DNA of 64,000 nt from Platycnemis pennipes (Eukaryota; Arthropoda; Insecta; Odonata; Platycnemididae). Location of the stretch: contig OW121846.1 of the NCBI GenBank assembly GCA_933228895.1, forward strand, positions 20,527,088-20,591,087, read 5' to 3'. The notes below the pieces were generated by a model that saw only the letters and a list, made by a program, of their open reading frames with translations, was not told the origin of the DNA and ran no database searches. The stretch's first letter is position 1. Every line of letters begins with the position of its first letter. Position numbers and translations under genes: made by a program. Positions 11,976-23,679 of the stretch are shown in pieces.

Positions 11976-12955
11976 GCATGAATGGCAAACAATGTGCCAG
12001 AAAAAATCAGAGAAATATTACAAACAGGCATTATATACATGGCGTATTCACAGAATAACGGTTATCACCGATTTCAATATAAAATCAATTATGTACCTAC
12101 GAATTTGATATCTCATAATATTTTTTCACGCATTGTTTCATATTATTTGGATAGGCAGACATTATTTCACGCTCTTAAAAGGGGGATATGATGGGAATGA
12201 ATGAAGGTTATTTTAGGTGATGAATTAGTACATTTTGAAATTTTCGTGCTTCTATCATTGAAGTTAAGTTTTTATACAAGCAGCATAAACAAGATATGCA
12301 TTTTTAATCAGGTCTCCTTGGCACTTCTATGGAATATTTTCAGGATATCCTGGCGGTGACCAAGGCGACCAAAGTACTTCCCAAATTTCCATTCATCAAC
12401 ACCTAATTCCTAAAATATTAAAATGCTCATGTGATGAATAAGCACTTGAATTTTTCGAAATATTTTTTCTCTTCGATCGATCGATCGCCATTGATTAATC
12501 TTTATTTACATTCAAGTCATTATTTTCCATAGCAAATGAGTTTATTTATAAATGAGAATAATTTTTAATGAGTTCTCAATTTAAGCCATTTTAAGGTATG
12601 AGTGTAACGATGTAGTTATTGAAAATGTGTCAATAGTGACTTAGATAAAAAAAAATATAAATCACAAAATCGGTAGGAGTATACATTTCTTGGCAATCCT
12701 TAAAAAATAGAATAACGATATGCAATTTAACGTAGCATACAGTTTGTAATACTTAACTATTCTTTTTGCTGACAGCGTTTAGTTTATTCAAGCTAAGAAT
12801 TGGAAGTCTGGCAGGTTGTGAATTTTTGAGATGCTATGTACTCAGTGGACGGGCACCAATGTTTGCCCAACTCGTTTACCATCTAATACATTGTCATGCC
12901 CCATACGAAAGTAATTTAGATGTGGGAGTAATTTCCTACAAAATTCCCTCGACAA
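11976..12955. other. No recognisable feature
   Basis: AT-rich DNA with a short CGAT repeat (about 12476-12488). No gene or mobile element can be supported. Confidence 0.4.
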
Positions 12956-13075
12956 ATCATAATAATTATATTATAATTATGATTGATATATATCTATATT
13001 TCATTATTTCATTCATATCATAATAAGTCTATATTATAATGATATATATATATAATGAATTATATATCATAATGA
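12956..13075. repeat. AT-rich, palindromic TA/ATAAT low-complexity tract
   Basis: Runs of TATATA and repeated ATAATTATATTATAAT-type palindromes. Simple-sequence DNA with potential to form cruciforms. Confidence 0.7.
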
Positions 13076-13871
13076 CTGAATAACCGTATCAGAAAAAGGC
13101 CGCAGACAAAAATTGATGCCATTTAACAAATACAAATTTCGTTTTTTATATTGGGTTTGCAGGAATTTAATTCATTTTGTGAAGAGAAACCGATCTAAAG
13201 GCTCAGCGTGATCTCAATATTAAGTATGACTCAACGAAAAGTGGTGACTTGGCGCTTGGTACACATCTGATTTCAATTATGCATTCCCGCACTCACGCTA
13301 ATATTCGTTCCAATATACGTTCTTGTGCCCAATGTTCATGCATTCAAGTATATGTACTTGTGAGACAGTGATATCACCGTTATCCAACAGGGACGTCAGT
13401 GATTGTGGAGTAAAACAGCTAGGACTCACATTGCTGCTCCCTACACACGAAGGCACGAGCACGGATTTATGCGGCTTCAATGAGAATTATTTCGTCATTT
13501 TCATTCAATTTTAGCGAAAATAATCGTTTGGCGTAATTTCCACTGCACCTAATGCACAATCCTGCAAATTTGAATCCGTTTATGACAAGAAAAAGAGCAC
13601 CATGTGTTGATGGTACTCTATTCTTGTAAGATACTTTGCTGCTGATTCCATATAACCCAACGAAGTATGACACCAATTTATGGTGAACTAATACGAGCTG
13701 ATGGAATATCATTATTTTTTGTATTACTGTATTCAGGGTTGGTAAAATTTGTTCTAAAAACGAAATTACTTTGCTACGCCTAGGAAAACTCACGTGTTTT
13801 TTCAATGAACGGTATCAATTTCAGGCTATTACTTTCAATTCAAAATTAAATTCCCCTCCCTCCTATTTCTG

Positions 13872-14030
13872 GGAAAGAAAATTCACTTTGTACATTCCAC
13901 ACTGGTTTTTTATTGACTTCGACCATGGTTTCGACACTTTTATGTCATTATCAAGCGTCTATTGTGTCGAAACCATGGTCGAAGTCAATAAAACACTAGT
14001 GTGGAATGTACAAAGTGAATTTTATTTTCC
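13872..14030. mobile_element. Tail-out inverted pair of Penelope-like element 3' ends (hairpin)
   Basis: The left arm 13872-13937 and right arm 13964-14030 are almost perfect inverted copies of about 66 bp, separated by 26 nt. Each arm, read outward, gives GTGTCGAAACCATGG, AATAAAACACTAGTGTGG and ACAAAGTGAATTTTATTTTC. This parallels the 3' terminus of the Penelope-like copy at 42134-43277 (GTGTTGAAACC, AATAAAACAACGTGTGG, ACAAAGTTCATTCTTATTTTC). Read on the minus strand, the left copy also includes the 26-nt spacer, giving TTGATAATGACATAAAAGTG then TCGAAA: a hammerhead-like core with a 5-bp stem II (GACAT/GTGTC) and AAAA loop, although CTGATGA has become TTGATAA. No target duplication is obvious. 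Confidence 0.65.
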
Positions 14031-14424
14031 AATCTCATGGTCCCACAAAATGAAGCCTCTAACGTTGAACCCTGTATATTTCAGCCTTTGTTCCGTGGGA
14101 AATAAAACCTCTTCATTCATTCAGTCATTATTTTTGGTAGAAAAATGAGTCGAAAATCTCCTTTCTATTAACATTCGACACGGGAAATTCTTCCTACAAG
14201 ACAGAAATAATTAAAAGGTTTTTCCATTAGTTCTGCGGTATAAGGTGCTATCAAGCCTGAGAGGGGGCCATCTGGTTGGAAGCAATGAGCTAATCAGTGA
14301 ACATTTGACCTCAAGCCCTTGCTTCGAATGCCCAATTTTCCTCGCGAGTTGATCACCCGAGGAGTACGAGAAGGTGATGATGATTATCTCATGGACCAGG
14401 TCGGCTGGTGTTCGGTTCCAAAAG

Positions 14425-15127
14425 TCTACATCTACATCTACATCATACCCTACAAGCCACCACAAAGGTGTGTGGCAGGGGATGATTTCTCACCAAACAT
14501 GCACTGCATATCATGCATAAAAAAGAATAGTATTAATATACTAGTCAGAACTTCGCTATTTAAACAAGATAGAAATTGCAAAGTAAACATGCAAAAACAT
14601 TCTGTTAGTAGGGTTAGCTTTAAGTGCTCATACCAACATGCTGCTACCAATGGTATCCATTACTACTCTCCGATTGGACATATTTACCGTTATTCGTATC
14701 TCTGATTGTATGTACGAGGGAAAGAGGATATTTTGAATTTATCAGTTCGGCAATCAATTTCTCTAATTTTGTGATTATGGTCCAGTCTGCCATAGTAAGT
14801 TGGGGTTCGTAAAATATTTTTAACATCATCACTGAAAATATGGCCTTGGAATTTGTTTAAGAGATTAAGTCTAAATTTCAACCTGCGATCTGACAATGAT
14901 TCCCAATTTAATTCATATAATAGACTGGTTACGCTAATATAATTATCGTATTGTCCGTCCCTTGACAAATCTTGCCGATCTTCCCTGCACACGTTCAAGT
15001 TAATTATTTAGACCGATTTCGTAGGGATCCCATACACTGGCAGCATATTCCAAAAGAGGTCTAACAAGGGAAAAGTAGCTGATTTTTCGTACATGATCGT
15101 CACATTTACCCAATACTCTTTTGAGGA
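14425..15127 (-). mobile_element. CR1/L2-like LINE subfamily A, minus strand, tail to RT C-terminus
   Basis: The 3' tail starts at 14425 with CTACATCTACATCTACATCA and the terminal hairpin block, followed by about 250 bp of 3' UTR and then the RT C-terminal coding segment read leftwards. The reading includes KRVLGKCDDHVRKISYFSLV, RPLLEYAASVWDPYEIGLNN, LLYELNWESLSDRRLKFRLN and ILRTPTYYGRLDHNHKIREI. The frame is interrupted near 14998 and again near the C-terminus. It is truncated just upstream of LGKCDDHV and is non-functional. Confidence 0.85.
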
Positions 15128-15149
15128 ATAATAATATAACAGTCCTTCC

Positions 15150-15590
15150 TACAGGACATGCAGTTAGCCAGGGGGGAGGGGGCTTCTGGAGCTTCCCCCA
15201 CCCAGAAATTACTCGGTAATCCGGATTACACTGTGTATAATTCATTTGTTAATTGTCTTGAAGTATTGTCACTAGTTTGAGGAATTTATTATTAGTATTA
15301 TTATGTGTGGTTAGTAATTGCTCTTTTCAATCTGATCCTATGTATGCGTTGAACTTCGGATCAGGGGCCGGTCTAAATAACCTCTTCATAACAAGCCAAG
15401 CAGTGAACTTGACCAATGGGAAGAGATAGGAATGGGCACTGAGCAATAAGTACCAAGCACTAAAAATAACGGAAGAAATTTGTAACATGCCGGCACCGAG
15501 CGGGCAAAGCTGATTTGTTTCAGGTTACGCTATACTACACTTACCCCCCCCCCCCTCCAAAGCAAATTTCTGGCTACGTGCCTAGTATAG
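15150..15590. repeat. G/C-run repeat with inverted GTAGCCAG-type ends
   Basis: Near 15160 the string AGTTAGCCAGGGGGGAGGGG and near 15575 the minus-strand string CACGTAGCCAGAAATTTGC plus a poly-G run face each other, as the ends of a roughly 430-bp element might. The C run at 15543-15555 belongs to the right end. Similarity of the two ends is short and low-complexity, so the element call is tentative. Nothing else in the interval is recognisable. Confidence 0.3.
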
Positions 15591-16100
15591 GAATGAATGT
15601 TCCGGATTGCTGCTGCCATGAGAACCAAATGGTGTGGCTCGAGCGAGGGCGCCGGGTGTTTAGATTGGAACATGGCTGGGGCCTGGGGGGGGCCCTGGCC
15701 CATGGCATTACGTAAGGGCCGCGGGGGAGAGAGATTACATCTCCGGAGACGCGTACCCACTCGGAAGCCGTTGCTTGGCTTCCTACGGCGTCACGTGCGT
15801 CCGCCACGTGTTGGATGCACGCGACGGCGGCCGCTAGCGCCTCCGTAATCCCATTAAATCACTCGGAGGCATTATTACCTAAGGCTCCCTCCCTTCCCCT
15901 TCGCCCACAACTCCTGCGCATCAAGAAGCGCTCCCCGGTCGAAACGTCACATGCAAATTCGCATCAATGGAACGCGAGGGTTAACGCCCCCACACGCCGA
16001 CGCCGTCGGGACACGGACCAAATATTCGCGGGCACGCGAGGTGATGGCGTAACGCCCGATGAAGCCCTCGCCAGGTCCTTTGCCGAGTACTAAGTGCGGA
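15590..16100. other. CpG-rich island
   Basis: About 500 bp of GC-rich DNA with many CpGs, two CACGTG E-box-like sites near 15792 and 15804, and an ATGCAAAT octamer near 15950. Overlapping open frames on both strands (for example 15815-16093 plus and 15530-15807 minus) show no protein family motif. It is probably regulatory, or the unmethylated promoter area of an unseen gene. Confidence 0.4.
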
Positions 16101-16689
16101 GGAGTACCAGTGGACGCATGATGGTAGTCCAAACAGTCTCTGTTGCTTCCCATCAAACTTCCACGTTCAAGAAGTTAGTTGATTAGGTTAAAACTCGCAA
16201 AAATGTCCATCAATGATTTAGAAATCTTCCTCGAGTGATCTTCATACACTTAAAAGGCGGACACCACACTATGGGGACCCATAATCGAGCTCAGAGGGAA
16301 ATGTTCGCTGATTGTTCTACTGAAACGAAACTGCATCAGAAAATACGAGCATTAAGTTGATGACCACGCTGTGGATGAGAACCGTGATAAGTATCTTGGG
16401 AGGGATGGACTTATAAATGATCGTTCGCAACGTACGGGGAAAATGTTTGCGTTTTTGCCAGGGCGATTGAGGGGCATACAATGAGTAGTGTGCATAAAGC
16501 GTTCCAAAGCATCCCAAATTCGCAAATACTACGAGAAAAATGTTTATGTTTCCTATGTAGATCTTTTCTACGGGTTCGCTCGAAGTTTCTTCCTCTCCTG
16601 ATTCTGCTTATCATTTAATAATCTTACAATTGAGCTGTGCATTGGGAATCAAAGGCGGGCTTGACGTCGGTCAAATCGTGACATTGGGG
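16101..16689. other. No recognisable feature
   Basis: Ordinary-composition DNA between two CpG-rich islands. The open frames are short and unsupported. Confidence 0.4.
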
Positions 16690-17340
16690 TCTCACGTTCC
16701 CTCCCGCTGCCAATGAGCCCTCTCCTCGCCCCCCACTTTGCCCCTGGCCGGGGTCCCGCCCCGCCGCGCCCCCTGCATGTCTTCGGCCCGAGGAGGAACG
16801 TGTCGGAACTGCTCGTGGCCGAGCCGAAGTCGAGTCTCCCCGATCGCCTCGAAAACGTGACTGCCGGCATGGCCTATATCAGCCAGAGGGGCAGGCGGCG
16901 AGTGGGGAGCTTACATCATCTTGCCCTTCAGAAAAAGCCGTTATGTAGAGCCATTGCATAATGCAGGCTCGGGGAGGGAGATGTTTTTCAACGAGCGATC
17001 GAACGGAGGATTGAATGGGAATGACCATTCCAGCCAGACAGGAACCTTTCAACTTATATTGGACGCGTATATTTTCGGCAGAGGCATTTTTAGGACCCGC
17101 GGGCGCACGATGGAGACTGCACGCACCCGACGACGGTGCTTCTGGTAATCAATCGGCCACGCGGTTGAGCGCTGCTTCTCCATCGATGGATTTGGCAAGT
17201 CGGGTGGAATGGATGACATTTCGATGCCCCACTCCCCGAACATCCGTGCTCATTCCTCCGGAGAACATGTCACCTGGGCCGACACGTCATCCGACGGCGG
17301 GCCCGCCTGGTTGGGCGGCTGGCGCTTGACCTTCGGCTGA
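16690..17340. other. CpG-rich island
   Basis: About 650 bp of GC-rich, CpG-dense sequence, strongest at 16700-16900, continuing more weakly to 17340. The frames 16713-16961 and 17015-17329 (plus) and 16649-16870 (minus) overlap each other and have composition-driven residues (P, R, G, A). I see no splice-bounded exon that stands out. With the island at 15590-16100 it may mark one promoter or enhancer cluster. Confidence 0.4.
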
Positions 17341-17784
17341 CATTTCTGGCGACACACTCCGCTGTCGCGTGACGAAAAGGACATCACTGTTTTTGAAGAT
17401 CAACGCAAGAAAATTTCGGTAAGTGCGTTCACTATGCGAGCAGTCAAACGCTCGTCATCCTGGAGCGCTTTGTAGGCAGAAAGCTCACCAGAAAAACTCT
17501 TTCGCATTCGCTACCTCTCTGCGTCAGCGTCTGAAGTCACTCCGCTTAGCCAAATGCTGTTGTATCTTTACTTTTCCCTCGCATTAGCTCCTCAAACCGC
17601 TGCTTCATTGCCAGCATGTACTTTGGAGAGTTTTCATTTCGGAAAAAAACCTGGAATGCACGCATATGGCACGATAAGGCTTAGCGAAGTCACGCGATGC
17701 GATGTTCACACTTTGACTCGAATCACATGCAGAAAGAAACGCTTGTCCGGGGCTCAAACACAGACGCATCGTTGTCGCGTTCAG

Positions 17785-18127
17785 CGTGTTCATCGGCAAG
17801 ATTTGTAAAAGGGACGGTACGATAACTATATTAGCGTAACCAGTATGTTAAATTAATAAAAATGGGAATCATTGTCAGATTGCAGGTTGAAATTTAGACT
17901 TAATCTCCTGAATAAATTTTTCAGTGATGACGTTAAAAATATTTTGCGAACCCCAACTTACTATGGTAGACTGAGCCATAATTACAAAATTAGAGAAATT
18001 GATTGGCGAACTGATTCAAAATGACCTTTTTTCCTCGTGCAATTAGGGATATGAATAGCGGTAAATATGTCCAATACAATTGAATTAATCCTAGAGCAGC
18101 ATTGGTAGTTGCTTATTGGTATATTGC
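17785..18127 (+). mobile_element. LINE subfamily A fragment, 3'-truncated
   Basis: It encodes RQDL-type remnants, then RLKFRLNLLNKFFSDDVKN and ILRTPTYYGRLSHNYKIREI with an internal deletion and frame breaks. Similarity ends in the 3' UTR (GGTAGTTGC) and the next copy begins immediately, so the 3' end was lost when the downstream copy arrived. The 17341-17784 stretch before it holds nothing I can name. Confidence 0.75.
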
Positions 18128-18974
18128 TTTCTCTCCTCCTACCACTTACAATATTAGTAATAATGAATTAACATACGTGGGATCCATTAAATATCTTGGA
18201 ATAAGACTGACAAATGATCTTTCCTGGGGTAAACACATACGTGAAATAAGGGGTCAAGCGAATCGTAAACTGGGATTCGTCAAAAGAGTACTGGGTAAAT
18301 GTGACGATCATGTACGAGAAATCAGCTACTTTTCCCTTGTAAGACCTCATTTGGAATATGCTGCCAGTGTATGGGATCCCTACGAAATCGGTCTAAATAA
18401 CGAACTTGAACGTGTGGAGCGAAGATCGGCAAGATTTGTAAAGGGACGGTATGATAACCTTACTAGCGTAACCAGTCTATTAAATGAATTAAATTGGGAA
18501 TCATTATCAGATCGCAGGTTGAAATTTAGACTTAATCTCTTAAACAAATTCCAAGGCAATATTTTCAGTGATGATGTTAAAAATATTTTACGAACCCCAA
18601 CTTACTATGGCAGACTGGACCATAATCATAAAATTAGAGAAATTGATTTCCCGAACTGACCGATTCAAAATGTCCTTTTTCCCTCGCACAATTTGAGATA
18701 CGAATAACGGTAAATATGTCCTATCGGAGAGTAGCAATGAATAGCATTGGTAGCTGCATGTTGGTATGAGTTACTTAAAGCTAACCCTACTAACAGAATG
18801 TTTTTTCCTGTTTGCTTTGCAATTTCTATCTTCTTTAAATAGTGTAGTTCTGACTACGATATTAATACTATTCCTTTTTTATGCATGATATGTAGTGCAC
18901 GTTGGTGTGCAATCACCCCCTGCCACACACCCTTGTGGTGGCTTGCAGGGTATTATGTAGATGTAGATGTAGAT
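18128..18974 (+). mobile_element. Best-preserved CR1/L2-like LINE subfamily A copy
   Basis: This copy keeps the longest uninterrupted C-terminal frame of the family, to 18659. In order it shows SIKYLGIRLTNDLSWGKHIR (the thumb-proximal segment after the palm), LGKCDDHVREISYFSLVRPH, LEYAASVWDPYEIGLNNELE, RRSARFVKGRYDN, LLNELNWESLSDRRLKFRLN and DDVKNILRTPTYYGRLDHNH. One extra T near 18646 shifts the frame just before the normal C-terminus, which otherwise reads FFPR. The 3' UTR, the terminal hairpin block and the GATGTAGATGTAGATA tail are intact. It lacks the endonuclease and the FADD-bearing palm because of 5' truncation. Confidence 0.88.
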
Positions 18975-19173
18975 AAGGACTTTAAGCAAACCCAACTAAC
19001 AGCATGATATTGCATGCTTACTTTGGTACTTTTATCTTTTTTAAATATTGCAGTTTGACTAATATATTAATACTAATCATTTTAAATTCATGATACGTAG
19101 TGCATGCTTGGTGAGAATTCACCCCCTGCCACACACCTTTGAGGTGGCTTGCAGGGTATTATATAGACTTAGA
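18975..19173 (+). mobile_element. LINE 3' UTR copy abutting the previous tail
   Basis: Starting directly after the hexamer tail of the preceding copy, AAGGACTTTAAGCAAACCCA begins a second subfamily A 3' UTR, ending in CACCCCCTGCCACACACC, GGTGGCTTGCAGGGTATTAT and a decayed tail. It contains no coding sequence. Confidence 0.8.
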
Positions 19174-19225
19174 TGTTAACCAGTGAGGCTATGGATGCGT
19201 TCCTCTCCCAGACGGGGAGTAGGGT

Positions 19226-19373
19226 ATCTACATCTACATCTACATAATACCCTGCAAGCCACCATAAAGGTGTGTGGCATGGGGTGAACTCTCACCAAAC
19301 ATGCACTACATATCATGCAGGATAAAAAAGGGTTAGTAATTGTATAGGTACTGTTCAAAACTACGCTATTCAA
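19226..19373 (-). mobile_element. LINE 3' UTR copy, minus orientation
   Basis: The tail TCTACATCTACATCTACATA and the terminal block are followed by 3' UTR (CTCACCAAACATGCACTACA) up to CTACGCTATTCAA. It lies tail-to-tail with the plus copy ending at 19173. Confidence 0.8.
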
Positions 19374-22245
19374 TAGTCTTGGCACTCTTCCCATCTCTAC
19401 TTATGATAGCACTTGTTTCAATTGCTAGGTACTTGTTTTGGGTCGTTGGGGTCATTGGAGTAGACAATGGACGGAAAATGTAATTCGGAGGAATCCAATG
19501 AGCAAGAAGCTGAAATCTATCCTTCTTATTCCGTGGGGTGCAGTCAGTGGAGTTCAGCGTTCGAGAGCCTCGGATCCTCGGGTAAATGGTGAAGACCTCG
19601 GGTATCTCGATGGAGCACATGAAGCGCTGGTGCATTATCGAGAGATCCGTGCTCGTGTTGTGGCCTAGGCGTATGGAAACCTGGATTTGCTGGTGCAGTT
19701 GAAAATTTTAGGAAAAACTGCATTTGAAGTGGAGTATGAACGATTTTTCCACCTAAATTACTGGAGCAGCACGCATGACATCGTTTATTTCTTACGGTTT
19801 GACTGGCGGACAATGGAGGTCATTATACCTCGGAGTCATCGCGGGACCATTTACCAAGCACGATTCGCGACTTTCTCTCTGGGTCGCTGAATTTGGATGA
19901 TCCAATATCTCCGCAGGTTGCTCCAGATTTAGGCGCACCGTAGACTGGAAAAACTTTCGTCGGTTTTGCTTCAATCTATCATTTAGTGACATCGGTACCT
20001 TAAATGTGTAACCATATTAAATGGTATTCATTTAATATCACAGTGAGAAACTGCTGGGAAAGAAAGAGAGCATTGTGGAGTGTAAACATATCTTTTGTTT
20101 AATTACTATATTTTTCATTTTAGTGTAACTTGAATTAATATGTATTCTCTCATTTTCAATGAAAAATGAATTCTATAGCTCATATTGCTAAGAATCTTCA
20201 TTTATTTTGAAATTTTCATATCTGAATTCGGTGATATCGATCAATAAACTTGAGATACATACTAATTGATATTTAAACCAGCTAAGGGGATCGACATCGG
20301 CATGATAACTTGGAAGTGCCCGTAACTTCACTCATGAAACTACGTCATATCTTGGTAAATGAGTGCATGGATACATAAAACCAAATATCCCTCTGATAGG
20401 TTTCTCACACTGATGTCTCTGCAGCATTTTGCATGTCAGTCTCTCCCTTTGCAAGGGGTGGTTTAACTTTACGCCTGGCACGTGAGTGTTCAAAGCCTGT
20501 TTACATCGACTAGGTTTCTCGTGCCTTGGAAAAAGATAAAATTCAAATGGGGCCGCGAGAACTTGTATTGCATCATCGGAATGAGTATTTCATCCTCTAA
20601 GGCTTCCGGATCACGTTGGGTGTTACCTCGAGAAATCTCTTACGCGCGTAACATATTACGCATTTTCCTCCTCCATAGCAGTCAAGCTTTTCTTCATTGA
20701 AACTAACCACTCGGCCTCAGTTTCAAATTTACGAGATCAAAATTCGGTTGTATTATTTTGGAAAATATTTCTTTTCTTCTGTGAAGGAGGCGTGTATCAA
20801 AAATGGATCGTCCGCAGGAACTGTAATGGAGGTAAAGATTTTTCGCCGTGTCAAATTTTGTAGGTCAGATGTAAAATATTACCATCACCATGCCTTGTGA
20901 ATCATTATATAATGCAACCGCAAATGAGAAATTTTTTATTTGCCAAGTCTGCTGAGGAACTTGGGCACGTCCACCAGTTAAGGTTTGGTTGTGAAGGAGA
21001 ACTGCTACTATGTTTTTCTTCAAATCCTTCGTTCCTCAGGAATTCTTCACTTGCAGCACTAGTTCTTTTTTCGGAATAGCATATGTTTTATTCCTTATAA
21101 TTCCTTATGAATTTTTAATTCACTCTCTCCCATTTGCTCGCCTTTCTAGCGTTTTTCCTTCATTAACGATTTTCAGAATACCATTACTCACTTGCCAACT
21201 TGCTCGACCCCCACAAGATTTGTCCTCTAATTTGCTCTACTCACTTCCCACTTTCCCAAGGCTTCCTTGATCGCTTTAATCTACATCTGCTTCTAATGGA
21301 CAGAATTTCCCTTCGTTTTTCTTCTTGAAATTAATCTTGTCTAATATGATCAGTAAAGCTGATTCGGCCATTTGTATGACCTGCAATATTTCACACTCAG
21401 CTTCATTCATTCAACATCTCTGCGATGGACATAGCCGTTCTGCTAATATGATATAGTGCTGTGGCTATGGAAATAAATTGTTGTGCTCAACTCAGTGAAC
21501 AATTTCGTGTTCAGAACGTTTTGCATCCGTATTAGTCAGTCGAAGCAATGCTGAATTCGTGTATTTAAGAACTTACCCTTTACTTAAAATCGAAATGCTC
21601 TTTACCTACAATGGTGATTGATTTATCACCTACTAATAAATATACACTAGCAGTAAGAGCAAAAATCAAGAATGATATGAGGTCAATGATGATGCACTAA
21701 TAATTTAGATCTGGTCGTGTCTCTTTGTATTTTTCACCTGATTTTTCTCACAAATGTCCTTGACAAGCTTAAATCCAATTCTGTGGTATTTGATTGCGAA
21801 GGTTCTTGAAATGTGTTCAAAATAATCTTGACCTTAACGATGCTTGAACTTCTTATTATGATTGAGGACACTTGATAAAATCCTAAAATTTCTCATTCCC
21901 GATCTGATTAATTTTGTTGGTCCAATTACAACTCTCATATTTTTGGAATTTCATACGAATTTAGGACATGACATGTCATAACTCGATTAAAATCTTAGAT
22001 TAAGTATAAACTTTAGATTTTTTGATCTGATGGGGATTGAAATCGAGTAACTCTTGAATTCAATACCCACTGATTCATTCTTCTGCGTTGGCGCTAAAAT
22101 TATTACTCATCTCTGCAAGCATAGGAATTATAATTTAATGGAAAATAATTTGAATATTGCTCCGCAATTTTCATCAACTTGTTGCTGTAAACCTCCTTAT
22201 TTATCTATTGATAGAGAAAAATTTTCTGGCTGAAAAAATCATTTC
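19374..22245. other. No recognisable feature
   Basis: Mixed-composition DNA. Open frames at 19366-19635 (minus), 19438-19668, 19687-19890, 20482-20700 and 21010-21270 (plus) were read and carry no domain, terminal repeat or tail that I recognise. The 19440-19890 stretch is slightly GC-richer and could be an old repeat. Confidence 0.35.
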
Positions 22246-22345
22246 AAAATAATACCTCCCTTCCCAAGGCCGGGTCTCGAACAACGGGTCTTGGCGCTGA
22301 GAATCAGAGAATATGTCCCTTCCAACGAGCTGCCTGTTTTGCGCT
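22246..22345 (-). repeat. tRNA-like sequence, possible SINE head
   Basis: The minus strand carries GTTCGAGACCCGG as a box-B-like motif and an upstream GACAGCGCAAAACAGGCAGC that may be a diverged box A. The arms do not form a proper cloverleaf. It is a possible remnant of a tRNA-derived SINE. The flanks up to 23070 show nothing else. Confidence 0.35.
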
Positions 22346-23074
22346 GTCCGGAACTCGACATCTGTAGGAATGAGTGGACATCACGTGATGCAATGAGATG
22401 GTTTGGGACGATGACCATTTTGAGCCTTTTGTAAACCTGGTGAGCGAAATTGCAATGGATGTGTTGCCAACAAGGTATCATACATGTCATTCATAGACCC
22501 TTGTGAACCTTTTCTGAGTGTATTATAGAAAATGTGAAGGGAATTGCATGCCGGATTTCAAATATGCTATTAATTTCAGGCCCATCCAAAATCAAAAGAC
22601 TATCGCGCTGCAATGCAATATTTGGAAATAACACGACATTAACCTGTAATAATATGGAATGGAACACCGTTTAATTGAGATTTCTGATGAGGATGAAATG
22701 GAATTTTATCTTTTGGTATCACATTGTAGAGTAGAAGTTTAGCTTTTCTCCCGTAAAAAATATCCATTTTAAAAAACTACCTCTTTAAGAGGTGTTTTTA
22801 TTTTTCATGAACTCGCAATCACTTAATATCTGTTATTAAAATAAATAACGGAACTTCTCTGGACATTCTTAAGAGAAGTGAATACTATCGAACGAACCTT
22901 AGGATTACACATTGTGGCAACGATGCGGTAGGATTTATAATGAATCTCACTAATGACGCTAATTCCAAAATACTGGTAATGAGGAGCAATAGGTAGTGGG
23001 TGACTTTGGTTGCAGGTGTTCCAACAGCTAACGTTATATACCTTCAAATCAAGTCGATGCTTAGGCAAACTTAT

Positions 23075-23160
23075 CATCCATGCAGGAGACGGGATTCGAA
23101 CCGGCATCTTTGGATTTTCATGCTGGTGCGTCACCATTTCGTGGTCCAGAATGCACTGTG
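23075..23160 (-). repeat. tRNA-like sequence, possible SINE head
   Basis: On the minus strand GGTTCGAATCCC is an excellent box B. About 40 nt upstream lies TGGACCACGAAATGGTGACG, a plausible box A. The acceptor stem does not close, so this is not a functional tRNA. A SINE head is likely, but the body is unclear. Confidence 0.4.
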
Positions 23161-23679
23161 AGAGGGTGGAAATCTTTCACTTGAATTTATGTTCCAAGAG
23201 ACTTAGAGGGCGTTGCGACGGTTTTCAATGGCGCCTTTTTCTCCCCGTTTTTTCTCCCAGTTTCCTATTAATTGGCTCCTCGAGCTCTGATCAGTTTAAA
23301 CTGAAGTCTCAGTCACCAGCCTACACGAATTTGAACTCCACAAATAACGGTCACTTCTAAAGCACTCGCGGTGAAACATTACCTTTAAATTCAAGAAACC
23401 TGCTTAATGGAAACGTCAAATGTTTTATGATTCTTTCTTCATCGTTTCTTCCAGGGGTGTTCTAAAATTCAATATTGAATCACCGCGATTGAGGGAGTAT
23501 TTCCCATGATTCACGGCCTTGTCTTTCCCCCAGCTCGGAAGTGATTATAGAAAGTGATACAATGCTCCCCCAATCGCCGCCAAAAATCTCGACTTTTTTT
23601 TTGGCTCGCTCGTAACATTTGACCACAACAAGGCCGACGCCATCATTTCCTTCATTTTTTTTTGGCCAAACTTCCATTC

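Noticed and set aside
12956..13075. AT palindromes as a possible replication origin or scaffold attachment site
   Set aside because: Simple TA-rich repeats are common in such genomes, and nothing else supports a specific role.
13467..14148. 112- and 125-codon frames around the 13872-14030 hairpin
   Set aside because: The frames cross the inverted repeat and its flanks and encode no known domain. The hairpin itself explains part of the frame symmetry.
19366..19890. Several 67-89 codon frames in slightly GC-richer DNA
   Set aside because: No protein family, no consistent strand and no repeat boundaries; left unassigned.
22690..22710. Another CTGATGA followed by GAAA
   Set aside because: The spacing is far too short for stem II; chance occurrence.
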